Assembly (NCBI GenBank): GCA_036873755.1
Contig: JAVTVY010025098.1
Span: 43,915-107,914 of the forward strand
Origin: Hanleya hanleyi
Taxonomy: Eukaryota > Mollusca > Polyplacophora > Lepidopleurida > Hanleyidae
Length of the DNA: 64,000 nucleotides
Reading direction: 5' to 3'
Position numbers and translations under genes: made by a program
The notes under the pieces: generated by a model
The model's database searches: none
What the model saw: only the letters and a program-made list of their open reading frames with translations
What the model was told of the DNA's origin: nothing
Shown: positions 34,854 through 47,022 of the stretch, piece by piece
Position numbering within the stretch: position 1 is the stretch's first letter
Layout of the letters: each line of letters starts with the position of its first letter

Positions 34854-34930
34854 GGCCCCGTGGCAAGAGCGTCAGCCCTGTGTGGTTAGGTGGCTGGTGT
34901 TACAGGCGACTGGGGCTTGATTCTCGTCAG
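34854..34930 (+). repeat. tRNA-derived SINE head (dup copy A)
   Basis: GGCCCCGTGGCAAGAGCGTC has an A-box-like TGGCAAGAGCG, and GGGGCTTGATTCTCG about 50 bases on resembles a B box. Total head is about 75 nt. There is no cloverleaf good enough for a functional tRNA. Inferred SINE promoter region. Confidence 0.55.
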
Positions 34931-36523
34931 ATTACTACTCTCTGTCCGTGCTGAAGTCGCATAGGCATAGGCATTTTAATATATAATATTTGTTCATTCG
35001 ATTTGAGGTCAATGATACCTACTCGTTATGTGACTTAAGATCACAGAAATGTTATCATATTTATATACATTTGTGCCACTGGCTTTCGTGTGTAAAAATA
35101 CAAGCGTCAGATACAACATTTAGTAGTCATAGGACCAAGGACTGTATACCCACGTAACCTGTCAACCTACATGTGCTTACATGTGCGACCAAATGTGACA
35201 CATTGATGTGTATTTTTATTATTATCTGACACCATACTATTCACGATATTATACATATATATGATGTATTAATACTTGTATCTTAATATACCGTATATGA
35301 CATACCGTTTCATGACCTGTGTAAGACGTTATTCCAGAGGACAAGCATCACGCTGGTGGAAACGACGACGACCGACGATACGCACGAGGTGAAAGGAACA
35401 AGATCCTAACAACTCCCGTTTGTTCACGACAAAGATATATTGAATGACAGCGATTCGCGCCCCAACAGAGAAATTCATTTAGCGAGGAGAGATTTGGATT
35501 CGAGGGTTGAATTGGATAAATGTATGAAAGGACATAGTAAGAGCCAATGTCCTGGTTGTGTTTCTATTCCATTGAAATCGGGGAACGCCAGAAAGAAGTT
35601 ATTTATTGGTAGTTAATGAGTTCTCCATGTACAATATTCAGAAGGTATTAGCGCTAATGAACATGAACCAGAGCGTGGGGTTTCGCTGTCATGTCTTAAC
35701 TCTGGGCATCGAATTATATTTCTCGGGGGGAACTGCAAAGTTTGCCACCCACTCTACTCCTCACAGATTTCATCGATTATATCTTAGCGTTCATCAGCTG
35801 GATTACAACACACGTAGTTAAATAATAATATGGTAATCTGTAAATTGATTTAGGTTACAAAATCCATCATCCTTGAAATTCTTTGCTGCAGAAAGATCGA
35901 ACTGTGCATCATTGTTTTCGCGATACAAATTACATGTAGATAACTGTATTAGATTAAAGTATTTACGTTTTGGACTCTCCGTTCCAGTTTAATCCTGAAA
36001 CATTTCCCACATTTCATATAATTTGAGCCAGAAAGACAGTAGAGGTCCGCGGATTAGAAATTTAAGTTATCGAACAACTGCGAACTATTTGGCGGATATG
36101 GGTCCGAAAAAGACTGGACGGGGATTCACGAAAGTCATTTTGGAACATCAGAATAATTCGTTACGACTTTGATTTCGACCAGGATTAGTAAAACCCGTAC
36201 ACGATTCGATTCGACGTTCATTAGCCAGAGGTCGTCCAAAAAAAAATTCCGAATCTATATTCGAAAGGCTTTGTTAGACTGTATAAACACGAGCTTGATT
36301 CTTGCGAGAGAGAAGCGGTCAACAAGCTTCAGTAAAATCGGAAAGACCTCATGATGTTTCTGTCTTTAATCTGCATCTGGTATTGTTGTTAAGTGAATAC
36401 ACCTGGCATATGACCCAGTAGGTCAGTAGTAGTTGGGGGAAGGTTATGCCAAAGTGCCTTGACCCAATTCAATAGTTCGCGAGTTGCGAGTGTTTGACCG
36501 TCATTTGAAACTTTTCCATTTCG

Positions 36524-37405
36524 CCTGCGGCTCGCAGGTCTACCGGGTATTTGTTTTGTTGTTCATGTTGCTGTTGTTCTGCTTCTCCTCCTTCTTGATC
36601 TTGTGACTTTTTGAAATACGCGTGCGCTAAGATCGTGTGATGTCTGCCACACTGTCCAACCTCCAGTCATGACAACCCTGCTTCAGGCACTTTGGAGTCC
36701 ATTCGAAACTTACCGGATAAATTCGATGAAATGTATGATTGCTTCGTTGATTTCCGTTCTGTCAGTTTCAATTCAGCTTACGTCACCACAAAGAAAACTA
36801 CTTCCATCTACCGTCTATACGCCCAAAAGTTGACTGTCGGCCAAGCAAGCACTGTCTTCAGCTATAATCAGTTTCTATGTAGAGCATGTATTCATTTTCC
36901 TTATACTGTCATTGGATTGCCTATAAACCACGTACGATGAAGCGCATTATCGCAGCCTTGTCAGTGATTTAGGAGTATTGCATATTATTCAACGACGACT
37001 GTTGTAGTAATCGTGTAATCAAATTGGTGAAGTGTAAGTAGACATGTAAGTCATTTTAATTATGATTATTAGTGAAAAATATATGATACCGTATTATAGA
37101 CCATACATCATAACATGCAAACGTACCAATTACGTTTAAAAATTAAAAGAGACAACTCGCCAACTTTCGCCGAATTGTGATGTTTAACTGATAGAAATGA
37201 CAGTTTGGTCTGAAGTTTAGCCGCGCCAAACAATGTGTATGTTTGGAAATAACGTTTCAGAGAAAGACTTATTTGTCCGTCAGCTCCAATCTGTGGAGTT
37301 GCTGTCTCCGCCTGAATTATGCTGACCCAATCGTCATAATGAAAGTAATCGTGCGCAACTGGCACAAAAATACAGAAATGACAATTTGCTATGCTGTTTA
37401 ACTTG
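36524..37405. repeat. Dispersed 0.8 kb repeat (dup copy A)
   Basis: Homologous to 16578-17400 over its length, with the same CCTGCGGCTCGCAGGTCTAC start. Immediately upstream (36293-36358) is a diverged fragment of the same retroelement 3' UTR that interrupted the Gypsy element (AGAGAGAAGCGGTCAAC and CATGATGTT blocks). Confidence 0.65.
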
Positions 37406-37556
37406 TTTCAATGCAGATTTCTCGTCTTTTATGTTATCTAGTTCTGTTAGGATTTGTGTAGAACAATAGCTTTGTTGTATTAGACAATCTGGTGCGCGAA
37501 CCATTCATCAGACCAGCGAAAATTTCGGCGCGTTGCCAACAACCTCCGGGCGAAAT

Positions 37557-38062
37557 GCCACCCCCCTAAATATATTTCTTACCTCTTGAACTAGGAGGGC
37601 TGAAACTCACCACACTATACCCTTTAGGTCAAGCTCTACCAGAAAATGTAAAACAGAACATCCAAAAAAAGGAAGCTTTGATGACGTCATTTTCAAAAAC
37701 GACATTTTTTTGTCAGATTTTCCGAATTTTTTATTTATGCAATTTCTTCGCAACGACTGCATGATAAATTAGTAAATATTAATGTAATATGATATAAAAT
37801 ACATTTTGCCCACTTTTTATCGCGGAAAAGCAGATTTTTAAAGAAATATGACGAAAACTTTTGTGGTACCCCACGTGGCCGTACTCTTGAATTTACCTAT
37901 GATCCTCTGCTCGGGAAGTTATGCAAATAGGCTCAAAACGACCCCGATATGATAAACTATAAAGTCACGGAGTTTTAGCTCTCCATTTTTTGTTGTTTCG
38001 GGAATAGCCCAGAAAGTTTGGTGGGGGAGTCATTTTGCCCCCTCCCAGCCTGGTGGGGTTAA
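37557..38062. mobile_element. TTAA-family MITE (dup copy A)
   Basis: Forward copy with the CTCTACCAGAAAATGTAAAA, TGACGTCATTTTCAAAAA, TGCATGATAAATTAGTAAAT and TTATGCAAATAGGCTCAAAA blocks, ending GGGGTTAA at 38062. Confidence 0.7.
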
Positions 38063-38961
38063 ATAGCACAAGCGTAATCAATAATACTCTCATATTCTAG
38101 TCGAATATCAAGTATGTTGCGGCGCAAATTTCAATATGGAATCGTGTATTGACCAAAATTCCAACTAAATCTTTCTCCGAAAAAAACGGCTCAACCAAAC
38201 GTTTTAATATAAACCGAATGATACTTGGACCAAGCCAACTCAATCTGTCAGTTCAAAATAGCAGTTCATTCTGTTCTTCTATTTTGTGTTGGGGATGCGT
38301 GTTATTATCCTGTATGCGATGACTGGAAAAGTCATGTTGAAGGTATGTTGCTTGTGTATTTATAATAGACCTAAAGTTTCATGTAGTGGCATTATTCATT
38401 CCATAGTAAATATATTCATGTAATGTAGTACCGGTAAATATATTTATTGTCCTAATTGAATAATGTTTCCAGATAATACCAAACCAAATAATTTAGTCTG
38501 CACGACATTATAGACTGCATGGTAATGTCTAGAGATGTACTGTTCTATTGAGAAATGGTTGAGAATATCGTTTAATTGTATATGTAGCTTGCTGTATCTA
38601 TGTATCTATATTTGTGTATTCCTCCATTCTGTAATTGGGTAAAATACTCAAATAGTTCCATTTCTATTTGTTACAGCAGCTGCTACCCTCTATATGAACC
38701 CTCTATATGAGCTGTATAACGACATCTTCACCCTCCCGTGTGAATAAACTTTTACCTTTATATTTTTATGACGAGTGTCCGTCTTCATTTCGAACTCGTT
38801 AACCCCTTGGTTTACATATATATTCAGAAGTCAGTGAAGAGGGCACCTGCATGTCAGCTGTTTTATGGGTGACTGGGTCAAATTCATCTCTAAAGATATC
38901 TGTAAACGTCTTTCTTCCAGTAAAAAATATGCATACATCAACTGATAAATGAGAGTGAAGA

Positions 38962-39140
38962 ATTATAAGGATTGACTTTCGCATTTTGCGGTTCATCGGG
39001 GTATAAACTCTCAAATCATGTGGTTCAAACTACATGTAAACTGTGCTCGCAAGCTCGCAAGTTTGCACAGTTTGAACTACACCATTTGACAGTTTATACC
39101 CCGATGAAGCTGCAAAATGCGAAAGTCAATCCTTATTAAA
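38962..39140. repeat. Long near-perfect hairpin, copy B
   Basis: Same hairpin as 33236-33414, carried by the tandem duplication. Confidence 0.8.
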
Positions 39141-39377
39141 GTAGTCTTTCATATCACGATTATAGACCGGTTCTCTCTGATAGAAAATGATGCTTATCCA
39201 ATCAATCTACGGAAAAATGAGTTAGAGTCCATCAATTATTGTACTTGTACTGTAAACCTCTCTATGAAGTATGTTATGTATATATTTAATTAACTGTATT
39301 GTAATGTAAATTTATTTGAGGAAAGGTGTTAATATAGGCCATGTCTGTTCGGCGATCTTTTTCCTTTTCATTATTTC

Positions 39378-40068
39378 CTTTTCAAACTTTCTGCGCTATT
39401 TCCCGAAAGAGAGAAATAGGGAGCTGAAACTCCTTGACTTTATAGTTTATCATATTGGGGTCATTTTTGAGCCTATTTGCATAACCCCCCGAGCAGAGGA
39501 TCATGAGCAAATTCGAGATGGCGGTCACGTGGATACCAGAAAAGTGATGTTTTTGTCATATTTCTTCAAAATTTCTGCTTTTCCGCGATGAAAAGTGGGC
39601 GAAAATTATTTTATTTCACATCACATTAATATTTACTAATTTATCATGCAGTTTTTGCGGAGAAATTGCATAAATAAAAAATTCGGAAAATGTGACCGAA
39701 AAATCGACCAAAAAATGCAGTTTTTGAAAATGTCGTCACAGTGACGTCATCAACACGGCCATCTTGGACTTTTTTACATTTTCTGGTAGAGCCCAAACCA
39801 GGGGTACAGTGTGGTAAGTTTCAGCTCCCTAGCTCAAGGGGCAAGAAAAATAATTATGGGGGGGGGGCAGTTCGGCCACCCCAGGCCACGACAGGTCCCA
39901 AGCCAGATAGGGTCAACCCTATCTGGCCTGGGCTTTTTGGGACCTGTTGTAGCCTTGATCAACTATAAAGTCACGGAGTTTCAGCTCTCCATTTTTTGTC
40001 GTTCCGGAGATAGCACAAAAAGTTTGGTGCCCCCCCCCCCCTTCCTCCTCCAGGTCAGGCAGGGTTAA
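39378..40068. mobile_element. TTAA-family MITEs, head-to-head (dup copy B)
   Basis: Duplicate of 33652-34344 with a shorter G run near 39858 and a shorter C run near 40030. Confidence 0.7.
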
Positions 40069-40577
40069 CTAATTGAGGAAAACCTGTGAAATTCGGTATC
40101 GAACAAATGGAAAGCCGAAGCAATTGACTGGCCGAAGCAAGACCAAGTACTATGATATCTGACGAGCAACTTGACGAAATTTCACCAAACTTGGATGCAA
40201 GCTTCTTTGGCATGGCCGCTTACCTGGTTAGGTTTTGGTGTGAGTGCGTGCATGCGTCCGAGTATTTTCAGATGCGCAGCTTTGTTTTGGATACTTATTA
40301 GCACATTTATTTTATAGCACCTTCCCATAAATACTGTGTCTACAGATGGCAAGGTGGGAGGTTTGAGGAGACGTATGTTTTTGCTAAAAAACAACCAGCA
40401 TAGGCTTCATGCCAGAGCGGCAAGTAAAGGGTAAAAACGGAACCTCTAGTTTTGGTTCGCTATCATTTGTTATGAAGTTGACCATTTAATCGTAAGTAAC
40501 CCATCGTATGGTCTAATTTTTGGTTATCATGGTGATATTGGAATCTATCGATCTATCTGTCTTGTGTGAGGGGAAAT

Positions 40578-40654
40578 GGCCCCGTGGCAAGAGCGTCAGC
40601 CCTGTGTGGTTAGGTGGCTGGTGTTACAGGCGACTGGGGCTTGATTCTCGTCAG
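40578..40654 (+). repeat. tRNA-derived SINE head (dup copy B)
   Basis: Duplicate of 34854-34930 with the same A-box and B-box-like blocks. Confidence 0.55.
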
Positions 40655-42247
40655 ATTACTACTCTCTGTCCGTGCTGAAGTCGCATAGGCATAGGCATTT
40701 TAATATATAATATTTGTTCATTCGATTTGAGGTCAATGATACCTACTCGTTATGTGACTTAAGATCACAGAAATGTTATCATATTTATATACATTTGTGC
40801 CACTGGCTTTCGTGTGTAAAAATACAAGCGTCAGATACAACATTTAGTAGTCATAGGACCAAGGACTGTATACCCACGTAACCTGTCAACCTACATGTGC
40901 TTACATGTGCGACCAAATGTGACACATTGATGTGTATTTTTATTATTATCTGACACCATACTATTCACGATATTATACATATATATGATGTATTAATACT
41001 TGTATCTTAATATACCGTATATGACATACCGTTTCATGACCTGTGTAAGACGTTATTCCAGAGGACAAGCATCACGCTGGTGGAAACGACGACGACCGAC
41101 GATACGCACGAGGTGAAAGGAACAAGATCCTAACAACTCCCGTTTGTTCACGACAAAGATATATTGAATGACAGCGATTCGCGCCCCAACAGAGAAATTC
41201 ATTTAGCGAGGAGAGATTTGGATTCGAGGGTTGAATTGGATAAATGTATGAAAGGACATAGTAAGAGCCAATGTCCTGGTTGTGTTTCTATTCCATTGAA
41301 ATCGGGGAACGCCAGAAAGAAGTTATTTATTGGTAGTTAATGAGTTCTCCATGTACAATATTCAGAAGGTATTAGCGCTAATGAACATGAACCAGAGCGT
41401 GGGGTTTCGCTGTCATGTCTTAACTCTGGGCATCGAATTATATTTCTCGGGGGGAACTGCAAAGTTTGCCACCCACTCTACTCCTCACAGATTTCATCGA
41501 TTATATCTTAGCGTTCATCAGCTGGATTACAACACACGTAGTTAAATAATAATATGGTAATCTGTAAATTGATTTAGGTTACAAAATCCATCATCCTTGA
41601 AATTCTTTGCTGCAGAAAGATCGAACTGTGCATCATTGTTTTCGCGATACAAATTACATGTAGATAACTGTATTAGATTAAAGTATTTACGTTTTGGACT
41701 CTCCGTTCCAGTTTAATCCTGAAACATTTCCCACATTTCATATAATTTGAGCCAGAAAGACAGTAGAGGTCCGCGGATTAGAAATTTAAGTTATCGAACA
41801 ACTGCGAACTATTTGGCGGATATGGGTCCGAAAAAGACTGGACGGGGATTCACGAAAGTCATTTTGGAACATCAGAATAATTCGTTACGACTTTGATTTC
41901 GACCAGGATTAGTAAAACCCGTACACGATTCGATTCGACGTTCATTAGCCAGAGGTCGTCCAAAAAAAAATTCCGAATCTATATTCGAAAGGCTTTGTTA
42001 GACTGTATACACACGAGCTTGATTCTTGCGAGAGAGAAGCGGTCAACAAGCTTCAGTAAAATCGGAAAGACCTCATGATGTTTCTGTCTTTAATCTGCAT
42101 CTGGTATTGTTGTTAAGTGAATACACCTGGCATATGACCCAGTAGGTCAGTAGTAGTTGGGGGAAGGTTATGCCAAAGTGCCTTGACCCAATTCAATAGT
42201 TCGCGAGTTGCGAGTGTTTGACCGTCATTTGAGACTTTTCCATTTCG

Positions 42248-43140
42248 CCTGCGGCTCGCAGGTCTACCGGGTATTTGTTTTGTTGTTCATGTTGCTGTTG
42301 TTCTGCTTCTCCTCCTTCTTGATCTTGTGACTTTTTGAAATACGCGTGCGCTAAGATCGTGTGATGTCTGCCACACTGTCCAACCTCCAGTCATGACAAC
42401 CCTGCTTCAGGCACTTTGGAGTCCATTCGAAACTTACCGGATAAATTCGATGAAATGTATGATTGCTTCGTTGATTTCCGTTCTGTCAGTTTCAATTCAG
42501 CTTACGTCACCACAAAGAAAACTACTTCCATCTACCGTCTATACGCCCAAAAGTTGACTGTCGGCCAAGCAAGCACTGTCTTCAGCTATAATCAGTTTCT
42601 ATGTAGAGCATGTATTCATTTTCCTTATACTGTCATTGGATTGCCTATAAACCACGTACGATGAAGCGCATTATCGCAGCCTTGTCAGTGATTTAGGAGT
42701 ATTGCATATTATTCAACGACGACTGTTGTAGTAATCGTGTAATCAAATTGGTGAAGTGTAAGTAGACATGTAAGTCATTTTAATTATGATTATTAGTGAA
42801 AAATATATGATACCGTATTATAGACCATACATCATAACATGCAAACGTACCAATTACGTTTAAAAATTAAAAGAGACAACTCGCCAACTTTCGCCGAATT
42901 GTGATGTTTAACTGATAGAAATGACAGTTTGGTCTGAAGTTTAGCCGCGCCAAACAATGTGTATGTTTGGAAATAACGTTTCAGAGAAAGACTTATTTGT
43001 CCGTCAGCTCCAATCTGTGGAGTTGCTGTCTCCGCCTGAATTATGCTGACCCAATCGTCATAATGAAAGTAATCGGTGTTGAAATATGCGCAACTGGCAC
43101 AAAAATACAGAAATGACAATTTGCTATGCTGTTTAACTTG
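42248..43140. repeat. Dispersed 0.8 kb repeat (dup copy B)
   Basis: Duplicate of 36524-37405, with about 11 extra bases near 43075 (GTGTTGAAATAT) that look original because they complete a longer frame there. Confidence 0.65.
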
Positions 43141-43291
43141 TTTCAATGCAGATTTCTCGTCTTTTATGTTATCTAGTTCTGTTAGGATTTGTGTAGAACA
43201 ATAGCTTTGTTGTATTAGACAATCTGGTGCGCGAACCATTCATCAGACCAGCGAAAATTTCGGCGCGTTGCCAACAACCTCCGGGCGAAAT

Positions 43292-43798
43292 GCCACCCCC
43301 CTAAATATATTTCTTACCTCTTGAACTAGGAGGGCTGAAACTCACCACACTATACCCTTTAGGTCAAGCTCTACCAGAAAATGTAAAACAGAACATCCAA
43401 AAAAAGGAAGCTTTGATGACGTCATTTTCAAAAACGACATTTTTTTGTCAGATTTTCCGAATTTTTTATTTATGCAATTTCTTCGCAACGACTGCATGAT
43501 AAATTAGTAAATATTAATGTAATATGATATAAAATACATTTTGCCCACTTTTTATCGCGGAAAAGCAGATTTTTAAAGAAATATGACGAAAACTTTTGTG
43601 GTACCCCACGTGGCCGTACTCTTGAATTTACCTATGATCCTCTGCTCGGGAAGTTATGCAAATAGGCTCAAAACGACCCCGATATGATAAACTATAAAGT
43701 CACGGAGTTTTAGCTCTCCATTTTTTGTTGTTTCGGGAATAGCCCAGAAAGTTTGGTGGGGGAGTCATTTTGCCCCCCTCCCAGCCTGGTGGGGTTAA
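43292..43798. mobile_element. TTAA-family MITE (dup copy B)
   Basis: Duplicate of 37557-38062, ending GGGGTTAA at 43798. Confidence 0.7.
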
Positions 43799-43998
43799 AT
43801 AGCACAAGCGTAATCAATAATACTCTCATATTCTAGTCGAATATCAAGTATGTTGCGGCGCAAATTTCAATATGGAATCGTGTATTGACCAAAATTCCAA
43901 CTAAATCTTTCTCCGAAAAAAACGGCTCAACCAAACGTTTTAATATAAACCGAATGATACTTGGACCAAGCCAACTCAATCTGTCAGTTCAAAATAGC

Positions 43999-46900
43999 TG
44001 GCACGGACCCATGAATATAGTCGGATTTCAAGTAACGATTTTTGGACCCCACTATACCTAATATTGTGGATTGAAGTCGAAAATTACTCGCATTACATGG
44101 AAATGCTAAGATGACGGTTTCGACTGAAATTTCAAAGTTGACCCATTGCTTCAATATTTTACACTGAATACCATTTTCTGATTGAACAAACCACTTGGTG
44201 ACCATCTTGGATTTTGCACAAAGCATTCAAAGATCATCTTGTACGAAACCTCCTAACCTATCGACTTTTCATACAACCTGTATAGGATCGATGAATCGGG
44301 GTCTCAAGTTGATCTTAAGCAATACGGTCACATGTGTTACCAATGAAATGCCAGTAGATCAACAAATATAAATAAATGTATGTAACTTGCTTCATATTAT
44401 TTCTAATGTTAAAACATTATACTGTTGGAGTGAATTATTATGAAGGGGTCAGTTTATGATATTTTGGCTGTATACCTACAACGAATCAAACTTGCATCAG
44501 ATGACTCATATGAGATTATTACGGTTGTTGCCATTAATGTTGCAGCTTTTGTTGCGTTGGTTATATCTGGTTATGAAACAAATATAGACAAAGGTATAAA
44601 CCTTGCATTATCACATGTAGTATTATAACATTTTGACGCAGTCCATTATTTTGAATGGTCCACGTTCCGTTAATTTAGTCCTATCTATGCAACAAATGCA
44701 TGGAACTTGCATCATATCACGTCTAATGCTATACAATTATGCTGTTGTAGAGAATATTTTGTGAAGCATTCATCTTTCGTTATTTCGGCGATATCTCAAC
44801 AACAAATATAGGCACAGTTGCGGAACTTGCACAAAACAAGTATATGAGTTATGACGTTTATGATTATAATGATCCTAAATTGAGACCCATATAAACATTC
44901 ATACACATTTCTAACCCAAATTAGTGCTCATAAGAATAAGACGTCCTCTGCTATGCTGCCACAGCCCTAGGTTTTAACTACAATGTAGTCATTTCTCACT
45001 CGTTGTTGGGTGGCCAAACATGCCGACAGCGAATTAAAATACAAGAACAAGGGTCAAAGGCTCTGAATCAATGAAGGAATATAAATCATTCAATGGTAGC
45101 AATTGAAGGTTACGGGGTATTGGATTCATAGGACTCTAATCAGACGCAGTCTTCCGTATTTCACTGGTAGATATTTCGGTGTTGTGGGTTGGCATAAAAT
45201 AAGGAGGTCATTCCAAATTACCCATTCATGACCAGCTATATGGAAGAATTGTGACTGGAGCTCTTTGATTACATACCCTTGGTATGTAATACAATCTATT
45301 AGGACGTCACTGATTTATTGTGGAGAAAATTGTAGTGGTACACAGTCTTCGGTCAGAACAGGGAACTATTTCCTGAAACAACCCGATAGTCCGATAACAT
45401 CCAAAATAGCTGCCTGTCTTCAGTCCACCTCGGATCAGCATCCAAATGATGATGGGTACGATTTTTACAGAACTAGTGTAATGTTCTCGTACTTGAGAAC
45501 GGTACCATGGGCAAACTTGACCATCTAAAAATATAAAATTACCTGCAGAACGTTAGGCTGTATAACTTGGGATCACAGTCACTGTTGTAGTGTACATGTT
45601 CAGTTATCAATGTAATTATGCTGACAATTGGTGCTATACAGCAACAAAACTATTTACACCAATCATGCTCGTCACTATCAGGACGTTCTGTTTGCATGTA
45701 TTATTTCTTATTGGTAGCATCTTGTTAACTTAATTCTGAGCTGCGACGATAGCTCCTATGAAGATCTCGTGAGAGCATTGTAATGGTGTTACCTCTGTGA
45801 CAATTATTGCCTTACCTGGAACTGGCAGATAGAGGGACCCAACAGATCCTTGACAACTGGGAATCAGTGTCAGCCGAATGTGTTCCGACTGGCATTTACT
45901 ATATGAAGAACTTCTGCAGTGAGCCCTTCCGAAAATAACGAAATTTGTTACTGATTTTATTCATGACTCGATTCGTGGTTACATTTGTTTTGGCATTTGT
46001 TGTTTTCGCCAGCCGATAGTACAATTGAGAACAAGCCAAAAAAACAGGGTATAAATTATCTTTATGACAGAAATATGGCACAGTAAAGTGCGCAGCTAAT
46101 GGTTTCTAACACCGAGCGAGATATTATTCATATATTAGACTTATATAAAGTATATGAAATTTAGCATCGACCACGGCATTCCCAAATGTCAGGGAAGTAT
46201 AAGGCTAAGTAATAATCAGCAATTGAACCCACTGGCCTACTGGAATAGAACGAGAACGCGTGCAATGCAGACGTCGTGCTCTCGATTGAGGTGTAGAACT
46301 CTGATGAGAACGTGACTTTTCGCGAGGATACGCATCCAACATACACACGGATACTGCCAATATTCCTGTGGATTCATAATGAAATGTTATATTCCTATAT
46401 ATGTGTGTATAATCCGGGATCTTGCCACGAGGGTGGAATTGTATCAAACATGCGCTCATCCGAAGTCAAAGCACTTTGTATGATCGTATAATGCGCTATA
46501 GGTACGTTGAAAACTATTATATCGATAAGCACTCTTTTATGCAATCCTGAATCCTCTAGGCAGTAGCTATTTCACGTATCCTTAGATTTATGTTCGGTCC
46601 CCGATTCATCACATGGTCCATTCTCATACACCGTATTAAAGGAGGAGTAGAGAGAGACAACACTCAAATGGAAAAACCCTATTCAATGTGAAATTTCCCG
46701 AAACAACTACGTTTTGTCCTAATCACTGGCGCCCTTATTCAGATATCTACGCAGTGAATCAATAGTTTCCCTTTACCGTCATTATATATAGAACAGATTG
46801 ATCATTCCTACTCATTTCCTACCGATGTAATCGTTGTGGAGACGTTTTTGGTGTCAACAGCCGAGTCTTGTATTGTTTTGATAAGTTTTATATGGTTGTA

Positions 46901-47022
46901 ATGTCTCGTATCTTTGTGAAAGTGATCATTTCCTTGGAGTTTGATCTTTGATTCAAGAATCATGGTTGAGTATGTCAAAACTATAATTATCAAAATCGTA
47001 ATCAAAGGTAGCGGCACCTTTG
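43999..47022. other. Intergenic, no supported gene
   Basis: Unique AT-rich DNA with frames below 90 codons and no domain. A 20-30 bp ACTACAATGTAGTCATTTCT block near 44980 matches one near 18410. Confidence 0.5.

Larger units (their letters stand above)
32541..38262 (+). repeat. 5.7 kb tandem duplication, copy A
   Basis: Repeated directly at 38267-43998 with an offset of 5,724-5,736. It starts inside the 3' LTR and ends at GTTCAAAATAGC. Differences seen are few: homopolymer lengths near 34130, single substitutions, and about 11 bp near 37355 versus 43075. It contains a hairpin, three TTAA-family MITE segments, a tRNA-type SINE head and the dispersed 0.8 kb repeat. No gene recognised; open frames of about 60-90 codons occur in both copies but have no domain. 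Confidence 0.93.
38267..43998 (+). repeat. 5.7 kb tandem duplication, copy B
   Basis: Second copy of 32541-38262, joined to it by only AGTT (38263-38266). Contains the headless LTR (38267-38816), hairpin (38962-39140), MITEs (39378-40068 and 43292-43798), SINE head (40578-40654) and 0.8 kb repeat (42248-43140). After 43998 the sequence becomes unique. Confidence 0.93.

Noticed and set aside
34854..34930. Functional tRNA gene
   Set aside because: A/B-box-like blocks are present but no good cloverleaf; fits a SINE head.
44440..44628. 62-codon ORF with a hydrophobic stretch
   Set aside because: Too short, no homology recognised, AT-rich chance frame.
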